Source of the DNA: BOG-908 sp963850605
GTDB lineage: Bacteria > Pseudomonadota > Alphaproteobacteria > Acetobacterales > Acetobacteraceae
NCBI GenBank assembly: GCA_963850605.1
Contig: CAWKLX010000001.1
Location: forward strand, 248,001 to 312,000
Reading direction: 5' to 3'
Length of the DNA stretch: 64,000 nt
Shown one piece after another: positions 46,338 to 55,857 of this stretch; the stretch's first letter is position 1; every line of letters begins with the position of its first letter. The notes beneath the pieces are model-generated. The model did not search any database. It was not told the origin of the DNA and saw only the letters and a list, made by a program, of their open reading frames with translations. Position numbers and translations under genes: made by a program.

Positions 46338-49300
46338 GCGTGCGCCGGTCCTTCGGCGACGCTCTTCGGTCCGAACCGCAGCGCGATGCGGTCGAACAGC
46401 AGGTAGATGACCGGCGTCGTGAACAGCGTGAGCACCTGGCTCACGATCAGGCCGCCGAAAATCGCCAGCCCCAAGGGCCGCCGCAACTCCGACCCGGTCC
46501 CCGAGCCCAGCATCAGCGGCAGCGCGGAGAACAACGCGGCGAACGTGGTCATCAGGATCGGCCGTAACCGCAGCATGCTGGCGCGGTGGATGGCATCGCG
46601 TGGCGCCAACCCGTCCTGCCGCTCGGCCACCAGCGCGAAATCCACGATCATGATCGCATTCTTCTTCACGATACCGATCAGCAGCACGATGCCGATGATG
46701 CCGATGATATCGAGATCCGATCCCACCGCCATCAATGCCAGCAGCGCGCCGATGCCGGCCGACGGCAGGGTGGACAGGATGGTGACGGGGTGCGCGAAGC
46801 TCTCGTACAGCACCCCGAGCACGATGTACATCGCCGCCACGGCCGCCAGCACGAGATACAGCTCGTTACCCAGCGCGTTCTGAAATGCTGCCGCCGCTCC
46901 TTGAAACGCCGTCAGAAAACTGTCCGGCAGATGCAGGTCGCGTTCGGCCGCGTCAATCGCGCTGACCGCCGCACCCAGCGAGGCGCCTTGGGCCAGGTTG
47001 AAGCTGATCGTCGTGGATGGGAACTGTCCCAGATGGCTAACCACCAGCGGGGCGGCCCGCGTGTTCACATGCACGAACGCGCCCAGCGGCACCTGTCCGC
47101 TCGTGGCCGTGGATGACGGGAGATAGAGTGCGTTCAGATTGGCGAGCGATGTCTGCACCGCCGGCGTGGCTTCAAGGATGATCCGGTATTGGTTGGACTG
47201 CGTGTAGATTGTCGAGATGATCCGCTGCCCGAACGCATCGTAGAGGGCGTTGTCCACGGTGGCCGGCGTGATGCCGAACCGCGCCGCGGTGGCTCGATCG
47301 ATGGTCACGTCCGCGGCCAGGCCGTTGGTCTGCATGTCGCTGGCCACGTCGGTGATCGATGGGATCGACCGTAATTTGTCCAGCAGTTTTGGAACCCACA
47401 CGGTGAACGCGCCAAGATCGGCGTTCTCCAGCACGAACTGGTATTGCGTGGCGCTCACCGTCGTGTCGATCGAGAGGTCCTGGACGGGCTGCATGTAGAG
47501 GGCGATGCCGGGCACACCCGCCACCTCCCGTTGCAGCCGGCGAATCACATCACTGGAACTGGCGTTTCGTTCTGCACGCGGTCGCAGGTTGATCAGGAAA
47601 CGCCCGGCGTTCAGGGTCGTGTTGCTGCCGTCGATACCGATGAACGAGGACAGGCTTTCAACGTCGGGATCGCGCAAAATCACGTCGGCCAGCGCCTGTT
47701 GGCCGCGCGATACGGACGTGTAGGAGGCAGTCGGCGCGGCGTTGCTGATACCCTGGATCAACCCCGTATCCTGCACGGGGAAAAACCCTTTCGGGATCAC
47801 CACATACAGGAAGGCCGTCAGGGCCACGGTCACTGTGGCCACCAGCAGCGTCATCACCTGACGGTCCAGCACCCAGTCCAGGGCGGCGCCATATCGGTCG
47901 ATCACGCGGTCGGTCGCGCGCTCGGCCCAGCGTGCGAAGCGGCCCTGCCGCCCGGGCTGTTCGTGGCGCAACAGACGCGCGCACAGCATCGGCACCAGGG
48001 TCAGCGACACCACGGCGGAAATCACGATGGTGACGGCAAGCGTGATCGCGAATTCGTGGAAGAGCCGTCCGACCACGTCCCCCATGAACAGCAGCGGTAT
48101 CAGCACGGCCAGCAGAGAGACGGTCAGCGAGATGATGGTGAAGCCGATCTCCCCCGATCCCTTCAGCGCCGCCTGCAACGGCGCCTCACCCATCTCGATA
48201 TAGCGGTCGATATTCTCGATCATCACGATCGCATCGTCCACCACGAAACCGGTCGCGATCGTCAATGCCATCAGCGACAAATTGTCGAGCGAGAACCCCC
48301 ACAGATACATCGCCGCCAGCGTGCCCACCAGCGAGAGCGGCACCGACAGGCTGGGGATCAACGTCGCCGACAGCCGTCGCAGGAACACGAAGATCACCAG
48401 CACCACGAGCCCTATGGCGAGCGCCAGCTCGAACTCCACGTCGGCCACGGAGGCGCGGATCGTGTTGGTACGGTCCGTCAGCGTGGTCACCTGCAACGCC
48501 GCCGGCAGGGACGCCTGCAATTTCGGCAGCAGGCCGGAGATGCGATCCACCACTGCAATGACGTTCGCGCCAGGCTGGCGCTGCACGTTCAGGATCACCG
48601 CCGGCGTGCGATTCATCCACGCCTGGAGCCTGTCGTTTTCCGATCCCTGAACGATGGTCGCCACATCCGTCAGGTGCACCGGCGCGCCATTGCGATAGGC
48701 CACGATCGCCCCCGCCATGGATTTCGCGTCCGGCAGCTGATCGTTCGCATTGATGGTGGTCGCCTGCGCCGGCCCGTCGAAATTGCCTTTCGGGGTATTG
48801 ACGTTGAGATTGCCGATTGTCGTGCGCAGATCGTCGATGTTCAGCCCGATGGCGGCCAGTGCCCGCGGATTGGCCTGCACGCGGACCGCGGGCCGGTGGC
48901 CACCGGAGATCGACACCAGCCCAACACCGTCGATCTGGCTGATCTTTTGCGCGAGCCGTGTCTCCGCGAGATCCTCGATCTGCGTGAGGGCCATGGTGTG
49001 GCTGGTCAAAGCGAGCGTGATGATGGGTGCGTCCGCCGGATTCACCTTGGCGTAAATCGGCGGCGCGGGCAGGTCGGACGGCAGCAGGTTGCCTGCGGCA
49101 TTGATCGCGGCCTGCACTTCCTGCTCGGCCACGTCGAGCGACAGGTCGAGCGAGAATTGCAGGGTGATGACCGAGGCGCCGGCAGAACTTTGCGAGCTCA
49201 TCTGGCTCAGCCCGGGCATTTCGCCGAACTGCCGTTCCAGCGGCGCGGTCACCGAACTGGTCATCACCTCCGGACTGGCACCCGGGTAGAATGTCTGCAC

Positions 49301-49438
49301 CTGGATCGTGGGGTAATCCACCTCCGGCAAGGCCGAGAGCGGCAGGTAGCGGTAAGCCACCATACCCACCAGCAGCAGCGCCAGCATCAGCAGCGTTGTG
49401 GCCACCGGCCGCATGATGAAAACGGCGGACGGGCCCAT
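46334..49438 (-). CDS. Multidrug RND permease, MdtB/MuxB-like
   Basis: This is a 1034-aa HAE1-type permease starting MGPSAVFIMRPVATTLLMLA. The proton-relay helix TGFVVDDAIVMIENIDRYIE (about 397-416) has the Asp-Asp pair needed for proton transfer. The sequence is full length with the usual periplasmic loops (YKVNP-like YAKVNPADAP and TPKGNFDGPAQ), and is about half identical by eye to the downstream MdtC-like gene. It starts 2 bases after the adaptor gene and ends overlapping the next start, so the four genes form one tightly packed operon. Confidence 0.94.
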   Translation of the reverse strand: MGPSAVFIMRPVATTLLMLALLLVGMVAYRYLPLSALPEVDYPTIQVQTFYPGASPEVMTSSVTAPLERQFGEMPGLSQMSSQSSAGASVITLQFSLDLSLDVAEQEVQAAINAAGNLLPSDLPAPPIYAKVNPADAPIITLALTSHTMALTQIEDLAETRLAQKISQIDGVGLVSISGGHRPAVRVQANPRALAAIGLNIDDLRTTIGNLNVNTPKGNFDGPAQATTINANDQLPDAKSMAGAIVAYRNGAPVHLTDVATIVQGSENDRLQAWMNRTPAVILNVQRQPGANVIAVVDRISGLLPKLQASLPAALQVTTLTDRTNTIRASVADVEFELALAIGLVVLVIFVFLRRLSATLIPSLSVPLSLVGTLAAMYLWGFSLDNLSLMALTIATGFVVDDAIVMIENIDRYIEMGEAPLQAALKGSGEIGFTIISLTVSLLAVLIPLLFMGDVVGRLFHEFAITLAVTIVISAVVSLTLVPMLCARLLRHEQPGRQGRFARWAERATDRVIDRYGAALDWVLDRQVMTLLVATVTVALTAFLYVVIPKGFFPVQDTGLIQGISNAAPTASYTSVSRGQQALADVILRDPDVESLSSFIGIDGSNTTLNAGRFLINLRPRAERNASSSDVIRRLQREVAGVPGIALYMQPVQDLSIDTTVSATQYQFVLENADLGAFTVWVPKLLDKLRSIPSITDVASDMQTNGLAADVTIDRATAARFGITPATVDNALYDAFGQRIISTIYTQSNQYRIILEATPAVQTSLANLNALYLPSSTATSGQVPLGAFVHVNTRAAPLVVSHLGQFPSTTISFNLAQGASLGAAVSAIDAAERDLHLPDSFLTAFQGAAAAFQNALGNELYLVLAAVAAMYIVLGVLYESFAHPVTILSTLPSAGIGALLALMAVGSDLDIIGIIGIVLLIGIVKKNAIMIVDFALVAERQDGLAPRDAIHRASMLRLRPILMTTFAALFSALPLMLGSGTGSELRRPLGLAIFGGLIVSQVLTLFTTPVIYLLFDRIALRFGPKSVAEGPAHA

Positions 49439-49440
49439 GC

Positions 49441-50649
49441 CTATTGCGACGCCGTCCTGTGGTGATGCGCGTGCGGCGCGCCTGGGGGCGCACCGCTGCC
49501 GGCCTGGCCAGGAACGGCCACCGTCGCACCGTCGCGCAGGCGATCGGCGCCGTCGATCACCACACGATCCCCCGCGGCCAGCCCGGACATGACCTGCGTT
49601 TGTGTGGAGTCCACCAACCCGGTTTTGATGGCACGCACCGACACCGTATTGTCCGGCTTGAGCAGATAGACAAAGCTGCCTGGCGCGCCGGTCTGCACGG
49701 CGGCATTCGGCACCGTGACCGCGCCGCGCACCGTGCTGACCACCAGGCGCACATTGACGAATTGATTGGCGAACAAGGTGGCCTGCGGATTGGCGAACAA
49801 TGCGCGCAGCTTGAACGTGCCTGTCGTGGTATCGATCTGGTTGTCGATCGTCTCCAGCGTGCCGGTCGCCAACTTCATTGTATTGCTGCGGTCGAACGCA
49901 ATCACCTGCAGCGTCACCCCGGCCGAAAGTTGCGCCTGGATGGGTGGCAGATCGTCCTCGGGCAGCGTGAAGATCACGCTAATCGGATCGATCTGTGTCA
50001 CCACCACCAGCCCGTTGGTCAGCGCCGGCGTCACGTAATTGCCGGCATCGACCTGGCGCAGGCCAACGCGACCATCGATCGGCGAGACGATGTGGCAGAA
50101 GGCAAGATTGACCAGCTGCGTCTCGATCGCGCCCTGGTCGGCCGCCACCGATCCTTCGTATTGCTGGACCACGAATTGCTGGTCCTCGGCCTGCTGCCGG
50201 CCGATACTGTCCTGGCGCTGCAAGGTGGCGTATCGTTTCGCATCCGTCTGCGCCTGGCGCAGCAGCCCCTGGTCGTGCGCCAGCGTGCCGCGCGCCTGGT
50301 TCAACAGCGCCTGATACGGCCGCGGATCGATCTGCGCGAGGAAATCGCCGCGGTGGACGATCTGCCCTTCGCGGAACCCTACTGTTTGCAGCACCCCGCT
50401 GATCTGGCTTTGCACCACCACGCTGGCCAGCGAAGTGACAGTGCCCAGCCCGGTATCGCTGGCCTCCATGTCCGACAGGGTGGCCGGCGCCACGCTCACC
50501 GTTTGCGGCGGCGTCGCCGCGCGACCAGCTTGCGGCGCTGCCCCGGGCGCGAGCAGCCGGACCAGCACCACCACGCCGGCCAGCAACACCAGCAGGATGA
50601 GCCAGGGCACCAGCCTGCGCGCGCCTGACTTCGTACGCGTATCCGGCAT
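49441..50649 (-). CDS. RND periplasmic adaptor, MdtA-like
   Basis: This 402-aa membrane-fusion protein has a single N-terminal membrane anchor (about residues 11-33, LVPWLILLVLLAGVVVLVRL), a barrel-sandwich half SDTGLGTVTSLASVVVQSQI and its return VSPIDGRVGLRQVDAGNYV, a beta-barrel segment and a membrane-proximal domain. It couples the two permeases to the NodT-type channel. ATG 50649 begins MPDTRTKSGARRL; an in-frame ATG at 50679 is also possible and neither has a strong ribosome-binding site. It is the first gene of the operon; the promoter should lie within 50650-50818. No regulator gene is adjacent. Confidence 0.9.
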   Translation of the reverse strand: MPDTRTKSGARRLVPWLILLVLLAGVVVLVRLLAPGAAPQAGRAATPPQTVSVAPATLSDMEASDTGLGTVTSLASVVVQSQISGVLQTVGFREGQIVHRGDFLAQIDPRPYQALLNQARGTLAHDQGLLRQAQTDAKRYATLQRQDSIGRQQAEDQQFVVQQYEGSVAADQGAIETQLVNLAFCHIVSPIDGRVGLRQVDAGNYVTPALTNGLVVVTQIDPISVIFTLPEDDLPPIQAQLSAGVTLQVIAFDRSNTMKLATGTLETIDNQIDTTTGTFKLRALFANPQATLFANQFVNVRLVVSTVRGAVTVPNAAVQTGAPGSFVYLLKPDNTVSVRAIKTGLVDSTQTQVMSGLAAGDRVVIDGADRLRDGATVAVPGQAGSGAPPGAPHAHHHRTASQ

Positions 50650-50818
50650 CACGCTCGGTGGTACACGCTGGTCATCCAAGGCCGTATGTCCGGAGCGATG
50701 CGACGTGGACGCTGGAAGCGACGGGGTTCATGACGGCCATCTAGGAGAAGCGGCCGCACTCGTGAAGCGGCGTGCGATGGCCTACAGGCTTGGCTTGGCG
50801 GCTGCCAGCCCGCATCGT

Positions 50819-50850
50819 GTGAGCCTGTGTAACGTGTCCCAGAGGCTCAC
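50819..50850 (+). promoter_or_regulatory. Inverted repeat directly upstream of the lipoprotein start
   Basis: GTGAGCCT and AGGCTCAC form an exact 8-bp stem around a 14-base loop, ending 6 bases before ATG 50857. In the mRNA it would cover the ribosome-binding region of the lipoprotein gene, so it could limit translation, or it could be a protein-binding site in the divergent mdtA-lipoprotein region. The role is inferred from position only. Confidence 0.35.
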
Positions 50851-50856
50851 GAGATC

Positions 50857-51057
50857 ATGAACAGCCGCTTTGTCTGCGCTGCCCTGGCCGCTCTCGAACT
50901 GCTCGCCGGCTGCGGCGCCGCACCGCCGCCGCAACACGCGGCCACCCCGCCCGGCCCGCGAGGCTTCATCGCGTCGGCCCCACCAGGCGACACCAGCTTT
51001 ACGCCGCTGCGCTGCGTGCCGAACGGCCCCGGTTACGACTGCGCCCGCACGCCCTGA
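50857..51057 (+). CDS. Small predicted lipoprotein
   Basis: This 66-aa protein has a signal sequence MNSRFVCAALAALELLAGCG; the lipobox LLAGC places the lipidated Cys at residue 19. The mature part is short, Pro-rich and has two further Cys (RCVPNGPGYDCARTP) that could form a disulfide. No family is recognised. It is divergent from the mdt-like operon and 7 bases upstream of the FAD oxidoreductase, with which it may share a transcript. Confidence 0.65.
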   Translation: MNSRFVCAALAALELLAGCGAAPPPQHAATPPGPRGFIASAPPGDTSFTPLRCVPNGPGYDCARTP

Positions 51058-51064
51058 AGCACTC

Positions 51065-52162
51065 GTGACTGACCAGATAGACTGCGTGGTCGCCGGCGCA
51101 GGGGTGATCGGCCTGGCTATTGCCCGCGCGTTGGCCATCACAGGGCGCGACGTGCTGGTGCTGGACGCCGCGTCCGCACTTGGCACCGGCATCTCCGCCC
51201 GCAGCAGCGAGGTGCTTCACGCCGGTCTCTACTACACGCCGGGCAGCAACCGCGCCCGGTTCTGCGTGCCCGGGCGACACGCTTTGGTCGAGTATTGCGC
51301 GGCCCGAGGTGTGGCGACGCGGCTCTGCGGCAAGCTGGTCGTGGCCACGAGCGAAGGCGAATGCGACGAACTGGCCCGCATTCAGGCGCGCGGTACGGCG
51401 AACGGCGTGCCAGGCTTGCGGCTTCTCACAAGAGCGGAGGCGATCGCACTGGAGCCGGCGTTGGCCTGCACCGGCGCGCTGCTGTCGCCCTCTACCGGCA
51501 TCGTGGACAGCCACGCCCTCATGCTGGCATTGGCGGCCGAGGCCGGCGATCATGGCGCCATCATCGTCTGCGGCGCGCCGGTCGAGCGCGCGGAGATCAT
51601 CGCCGACGGTTTCGAGCTGCGGGTCGGCGGTCGGGATCCCGCGCGCCTGCGGTGCCGCGCGTTGGTCAATGCCGCCGGGCTGGGGGCGGTCCAACTGGCG
51701 CGGGCGATCGCCGGACTGCCAGCGACGCACATACCGCCCGCTTATTTGTCAAAGGGCAGCTATTTCGTGCTCGATGGTCGCGTGCCGTTCACCCGCCTGA
51801 TCTACCCCGTTCCCATCCCGGGGGGCGCCGGCATCCACCTGACGCTGGATATGGGCGGGCAGGCCAGGTTCGGGCCGGATGTCGAAGGCGTGGAGCGCGA
51901 GGATTACACCGTCGATCCGGACCGGGCGCCGATCTTCGCCGAGGCTGTCGCCCGGTATTGGCCCACCCTGCCCCGGGAGCGGCTGCGACCTGGGTATGCC
52001 GGCTTACGACCGAAGATCGTGCCCCCTGATCAGACACAGGATTTCGTGTTGCAGGGGCCTGAAACGCACGGCCAGACGGGTCTGGTCAACTTGTTCGGCA
52101 TCGAAAGCCCTGGCCTTACCTCCTGTCTGGCAATTGCGGCCGAGGTTGTGACCCGTCTCTGA
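51065..52162 (+). CDS. FAD-dependent oxidoreductase, L-2-hydroxyglutarate oxidase-like
   Basis: This 365-aa protein of the DAO/LhgO family has the N-terminal dinucleotide fold DCVVAGAGVIGLAIARAL (GxGxxG), followed by SSEVLHAGLYYTPGS, the block that in L-2-hydroxyglutarate dehydrogenases contacts FAD and substrate (SEVIHAGIYY). The C-terminal block is GYAGLRPKIVPP then LFGIESPGLTSCLAIAAEV. It likely oxidises an L-2-hydroxy acid with transfer of electrons to the respiratory chain. The start is GTG 51065; the frame is open further back to 50870 but overlaps the lipoprotein gene in another frame. Confidence 0.9.
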   Translation: MTDQIDCVVAGAGVIGLAIARALAITGRDVLVLDAASALGTGISARSSEVLHAGLYYTPGSNRARFCVPGRHALVEYCAARGVATRLCGKLVVATSEGECDELARIQARGTANGVPGLRLLTRAEAIALEPALACTGALLSPSTGIVDSHALMLALAAEAGDHGAIIVCGAPVERAEIIADGFELRVGGRDPARLRCRALVNAAGLGAVQLARAIAGLPATHIPPAYLSKGSYFVLDGRVPFTRLIYPVPIPGGAGIHLTLDMGGQARFGPDVEGVEREDYTVDPDRAPIFAEAVARYWPTLPRERLRPGYAGLRPKIVPPDQTQDFVLQGPETHGQTGLVNLFGIESPGLTSCLAIAAEVVTRL

Positions 52163-52287
52163 ACGGCAACCTGGGGCGTTTTGCACAGCATTGCACCTAA
52201 GGTTGCAGAAACCTCAATTTTTAGCCAAAATACCGCCTAGTGTGTCTCCGCTGTCACATACATCACGCGGAGTTTAGGTTAAGAGAC
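52163..52287. promoter_or_regulatory. AT-richer intergenic stretch, probable promoter region
   Basis: These 125 bases are clearly poorer in GC than their surroundings. They hold TTGCACA and ATTGCACC words, a small inverted repeat GGTT / AACC around 52201-52214 and the run CAATTTTTAGCC. This composition fits a promoter for the unknown gene that follows, but no single box can be assigned with confidence. Confidence 0.35.
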
Positions 52288-52797
52288 GTGAACCAACCAG
52301 CCGGTGCGCAGAAAATGGCCAGGTCCCAACCTACAGTTGCCGCGCCTATCATCGCCTTGTCGGCCTACCAAAATCGACGCATCCATAATATCGCGTCTTG
52401 TCTCACTTCCAGAGACAGGCTGGACGTGAACGACTTGCGTGAATCGGCCAGCTTAGCCGGCTTCGATCGGCTCGTTGTGCATGACCGGGAAGACGACGAC
52501 GCGAGCGAGGTCGGCAATTTCCTCAGCGCGTATCGCCGGGGTGAGGCTTGGTCTCGGTGGAGCTTTGCCCGTCGCGGCGCCAAAATCCGAGCCTGGTGCA
52601 GCCTGACCTGGGCCGACAAGGGCGAGTACGACACACTCGGGCAAGCGTTTGAGGCCGTGCTCGGGGTGGCGGGCGCGTCTGAACGACGAGGCGGAGCTAC
52701 GGTGCTCGAGAGCGAGGATCGGCCGAGCGCGGTCATCACCGATCTGATGCCACGATTGCGTGCATGCGGCGCGAACCGGTTGGGCAGCGCTGCATAG
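52288..52797 (+). CDS. Hypothetical protein, unrecognised
   Basis: This 169-aa soluble protein has no signal or membrane segment. The middle carries FDRLVVHDREDDDASEVGNF, and later SRWSFARRGAKIRAWCSLTW. I recognise no family. The start could be GTG 52288 (weak AAGAGA upstream) or ATG 52315; the frame is open to 52240. Codon use is slightly less GC-rich than in the flanking genes, and the preceding promoter region is AT-richer, so it may be an accessory gene. It ends 3 bases from the convergent ferritin-like gene. Confidence 0.55.
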   Translation: MNQPAGAQKMARSQPTVAAPIIALSAYQNRRIHNIASCLTSRDRLDVNDLRESASLAGFDRLVVHDREDDDASEVGNFLSAYRRGEAWSRWSFARRGAKIRAWCSLTWADKGEYDTLGQAFEAVLGVAGASERRGGATVLESEDRPSAVITDLMPRLRACGANRLGSAA

Positions 52798-52800
52798 AGG

Positions 52801-53646
52801 TCAGGCGGGCACGGCGAGGTTGGCCGATGCCGCGACCCGGCGGAATTTTTCGGCGCGCATCCGCATCAGCCACCACGCGCCCCGGCCTGCGACTGCCGAC
52901 AGACGCCCGCGCGGCGGCAGGCCGATCGCCTTGAGGATCATGCCGACAGCCCGGTCCAGATGCCGGCGGCGATACATGCCCATCGCGCGCGACATGTAGC
53001 CCGCGATGGCCTCGCCGTGCCGGTACTCGGCGCTTGTCGGCATGTTGCCGCAGTAGAACGCGTAGGCGAGCTCGTCATCCTCGCTCTCGCCAATGCGGCC
53101 GAGCGCGATGCGCAGCCGGCGCAGCACGCCGATCCGCTCGCGCCCGAGATAGCGGCGCAGATGATCGTAGAAAAGTTTGAAGTGGCGGAACTCGTCGGCC
53201 GCGATCAGCCGGCAGATCTCTTGCAAAACCGGCTCGCGCGTGGCGTCGCCCAGTGCGGAATAGTAGCTGGACGTCCCACTTTCGACCATGCAGCGCGCGA
53301 TCAGCTCGCCGGTCCGGGACCCACGAACCGAGAAATCGGCGTCCAGCAGCGGCAGGTGATAGCCGGTCTTGTAGCGTTGGAAGGCGGTCTCGAAATCCCA
53401 GCCAGGGTCGGCCAGCATCGCCCAGCGGCCCAACGTGTCGCCATGCTGCACCTCCTCCAGCGACCAACGATCCGCAGCCGCGCGGAAATCCGGGTCTTCG
53501 GCGAACACGCGATTGAGATACGTGCCGTAATCAATGCCGTTGCGCTCGACCAGGGCGGCCGCCTTGACCAGGGGCACGATCTCCGGGTCAAGCTTTTCGG
53601 GGTCGAACCGGTCCCAAGAGACCTCCTCGATCCGCCAATGCTTCAT
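52801..53646 (-). CDS. Ferritin-like diiron-domain protein
   Basis: This is a 281-aa helical protein. Two carboxylate-histidine pairs typical of the ferritin/acyl-ACP-desaturase superfamily are visible: RWSLEEVQHGDTLGRW (Glu-x2-His near residue 75) and LIAADEFRHFKLFYDHL (Glu-x2-His near 155), with further Glu in ERNGIDYG and MVESGTSSYYSALGD. It could bind two irons and act as an oxygenase or desaturase, or as an iron-handling protein; which is not clear. ATG 53646 (MKHWRIEEVSWDRFD) is the chosen start. It is downstream of atpC on the same strand, 159 bases away. Confidence 0.8.
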   Translation of the reverse strand: MKHWRIEEVSWDRFDPEKLDPEIVPLVKAAALVERNGIDYGTYLNRVFAEDPDFRAAADRWSLEEVQHGDTLGRWAMLADPGWDFETAFQRYKTGYHLPLLDADFSVRGSRTGELIARCMVESGTSSYYSALGDATREPVLQEICRLIAADEFRHFKLFYDHLRRYLGRERIGVLRRLRIALGRIGESEDDELAYAFYCGNMPTSAEYRHGEAIAGYMSRAMGMYRRRHLDRAVGMILKAIGLPPRGRLSAVAGRGAWWLMRMRAEKFRRVAASANLAVPA

Positions 53647-53805
53647 GCCGACGCGGCCCCTACCAATCCAATACCCGTGCACCTGCCGCGGACAGCGGCG
53701 CGGCGTATGCGAGAAAATGCCATTGCGGCGCGCATGCGCAAAGAGTGTGGCGCGACACTGTGGCGCGGCGACAACACAGCCCTTGCCTTCGAGGGCAGGG
53801 ACTAC

Positions 53806-54210
53806 TCAGTGTTCGGCGACCCGCACCGCTTCCCGCGTGGACTGCAGCCGGTCCAGGACGGCATCGCGCGCGACGATGTCGGTCTTGTCCACCTCCGCCC
53901 AGGCCTGCTCGGCCCGGCCAAGCCTCTCCTGGGCCGCGGACAGCGACATCTCGGTCACCGGCACGGCATCGTCGGCCAGGATGGTGCACCGATCGGCGGT
54001 GATCTCGGCAAAGCCGCCCGCCACGAACAGCCGGTCCGTGACCGTGCCGCCCTCGTACAGCGAGATCACCCCGCCACGCAGCAGCGTGATCATCGGCGCA
54101 TGCGCCTCCATGGCCGCCAGATCACCCTCGTAGCCGGGCATGACCACCATATCCACCGTCCGGCTCAACACCAGGCGTGCGGGGCTGACGATTTCCAGGT
54201 TTATCGGCAT
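53806..54210 (-). CDS. atpC: ATP synthase epsilon subunit
   Basis: This 134-aa F1 central-stalk subunit begins MPINLEIVSPARLVL, with the beta-sandwich block VVMPGYEGDLAAMEAHAPM and GGFAEITADRCTILADDAV, and a C-terminal helical pair rich in Ala/Arg. It inhibits ATP hydrolysis and couples rotation. It is 4 bases downstream of atpD. The other F1 genes (atpH, atpA, atpG) are not next to these two. Confidence 0.96.
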   Translation of the reverse strand: MPINLEIVSPARLVLSRTVDMVVMPGYEGDLAAMEAHAPMITLLRGGVISLYEGGTVTDRLFVAGGFAEITADRCTILADDAVPVTEMSLSAAQERLGRAEQAWAEVDKTDIVARDAVLDRLQSTREAVRVAEH

Positions 54211-54214
54211 CGGT

Positions 54215-55646
54215 TCACGCCGAGACCTTCATCTTCTCGGCCTTCTCCCGCGCCTCCTCGATCGTGCCCACCATCAGGAACGCCGCCTCGGGCAGGTCGT
54301 CGTGCTTGCCCTCCACGATCTCCTTGAACGAGCGCACCGTATCGGCGATCGGCACGAATTTGCCTTCCAGACCCGTGAACACGGTGGCCACGTGGAAGGG
54401 CTGGCTCATGAACCGCTCGATCTTTCGCGCACGCGCGACCGTGAGTTTGTCCTCTTCGGACAGCTCGTCCATGCCCAGGATAGCGATGATGTCCTGCAGG
54501 CTCTTGTAGGTCTGCAGGATGCGCTGCACGTCGCGCGCAACCTGGTAGTGCTCCTCGCCCACGATCCGGGGGTCGAGCGAGCGCGAGGTCGAAATCCAGC
54601 GGATCGACCGCCGGATAGATCCCCTTTTCGGAAATCGCCCGGTTCAGCACGGTGGTCGCGTCCAGATGCGCGAAGCTGGTCGCCGGCGCCGGGTCGGTCA
54701 AATCGTCAGCCGGCACGTAGATCGCCTGCACCGACGTGATCGACCCCTTCTTGGTGGAGGTGATGCGCTCCTGCAGCGCCCCCATGTCGGTGGCCAGCGT
54801 CGGCTGGTAGCCCACGGCCGACGGGATGCGCCCCAGCAGGGCCGAGACTTCGGCGCCCGCCTGGGTGAAGCGGAAAATGTTGTCCACGAAGAACAGCACG
54901 TCCTGGCCCTCGTCATCGCGGAAATACTCGGCCAGCGTCAGCCCGGTCAGCCCGACACGGGCGCGCGCGCCAGGCGGCTCGTTCATCTGGCCATAGACCA
55001 GCGCCACCTTGGACCCTTCGGTCGTGTTGTCGCCGAGCTTGATGACGCCGGCGTCGATCATCTCGTGATACAGGTCGTTGCCCTCGCGCGTCCGCTCGCC
55101 CACCCCGGCGAAAACCGATACGCCGCCATGGCCCTTGGCGATGTTGTTGATCAGCTCCTGGATCAGCACCGTCTTGCCCACGCCAGCACCGCCGAACAGC
55201 CCGATCTTGCCGCCCTTCAGATAAGGCGCCAGCAGGTCGACGACCTTGATGCCGGTGACCAGAACCTCGACGGCCGCCGCCTGGTCTTCGAAACTCGGCG
55301 CGCTGCGATGGATCGGCGCCGAGCGCGTGGCCCCCACCGGCCCGCGCTCGTCGATCGGCTCGCCGATCACGTTCAGGATGCGCCCCAGCGTCTCCGGCCC
55401 GACCGGCACGGTGATCGGCGCGCCGGTATCCGTCACTTCCTGCCCACGGACCATGCCGTCGGTGCTGTCCATGGCGATGCAGCGCACGGTGCGCTCGCCC
55501 AGCTCCTGGCTCACCTCCAGCACCAGCGTGCGGTCGCCGATGCGGCTGGTCAGCGCGTTCTGGATGTAGGGCAGTTCGCCCTCGAACTGCACGTCCACCA
55601 CGGCGCCCAGCACCTGGGATACGCGGCCTACTGAGTTGGTTGCCAT
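54215..55646 (-). CDS. atpD: ATP synthase beta subunit, frameshifted as sequenced
   Basis: This is the catalytic F1 subunit. The first frame has the beta-barrel FEGELPYIQNALTSRI, Walker A FGGAGVGKTVLIQELI, and the DELSEED-preceding blocks to GIYPAVDPLD near 54602. At 54592-54594 the plus strand has AAA; with AA the reading continues as DSTSRSLDPRIVGEEHYQVA and on to EKMKVSA at 54215, giving a normal 476-aa protein. Without this correction the frame gives nonsense past that point. Since F1-beta is normally essential, a sequencing insertion in the homopolymer is the likely cause. ATG 55646 follows a GC-rich hairpin pair instead of atpG. Confidence 0.95.
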
Positions 55647-55670
55647 GCGATAGACTCCTCAAAGAAAGGC

Positions 55671-55712
55671 CAGGGGCGCTGCCCCTGGACCCTGCCGGGG
55701 CCAGTCGGCCCC
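55671..55712. repeat. GC-rich double hairpin upstream of atpD
   Basis: CAGGGGC-GCT-GCCCCTG (55671-55687) and GGGGCC-AGTC-GGCCCC (55697-55712) are two perfect stems 25 bases upstream of the atpD start. Similar AGGGGC...GCCCCT units recur between genes in Acetobacteraceae, so this is probably one copy of a dispersed repeat. It lies at the point where the ATP synthase operon is cut off from its usual upstream genes. Confidence 0.55.
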
Positions 55713-55857
55713 AGACCCCGGTCGTTTGGGTGGGTTCTTAGGGGAAAGGTGGGTGAGAGCGCTAGGGCCGTGGCGCGGCAAGCGCCTGAGCTGCTGCTTG
55801 AAAAAGCAAACGAGCGTCTCATGTATATGCACGAGATAGCCTACCATGGAGAGTTCT

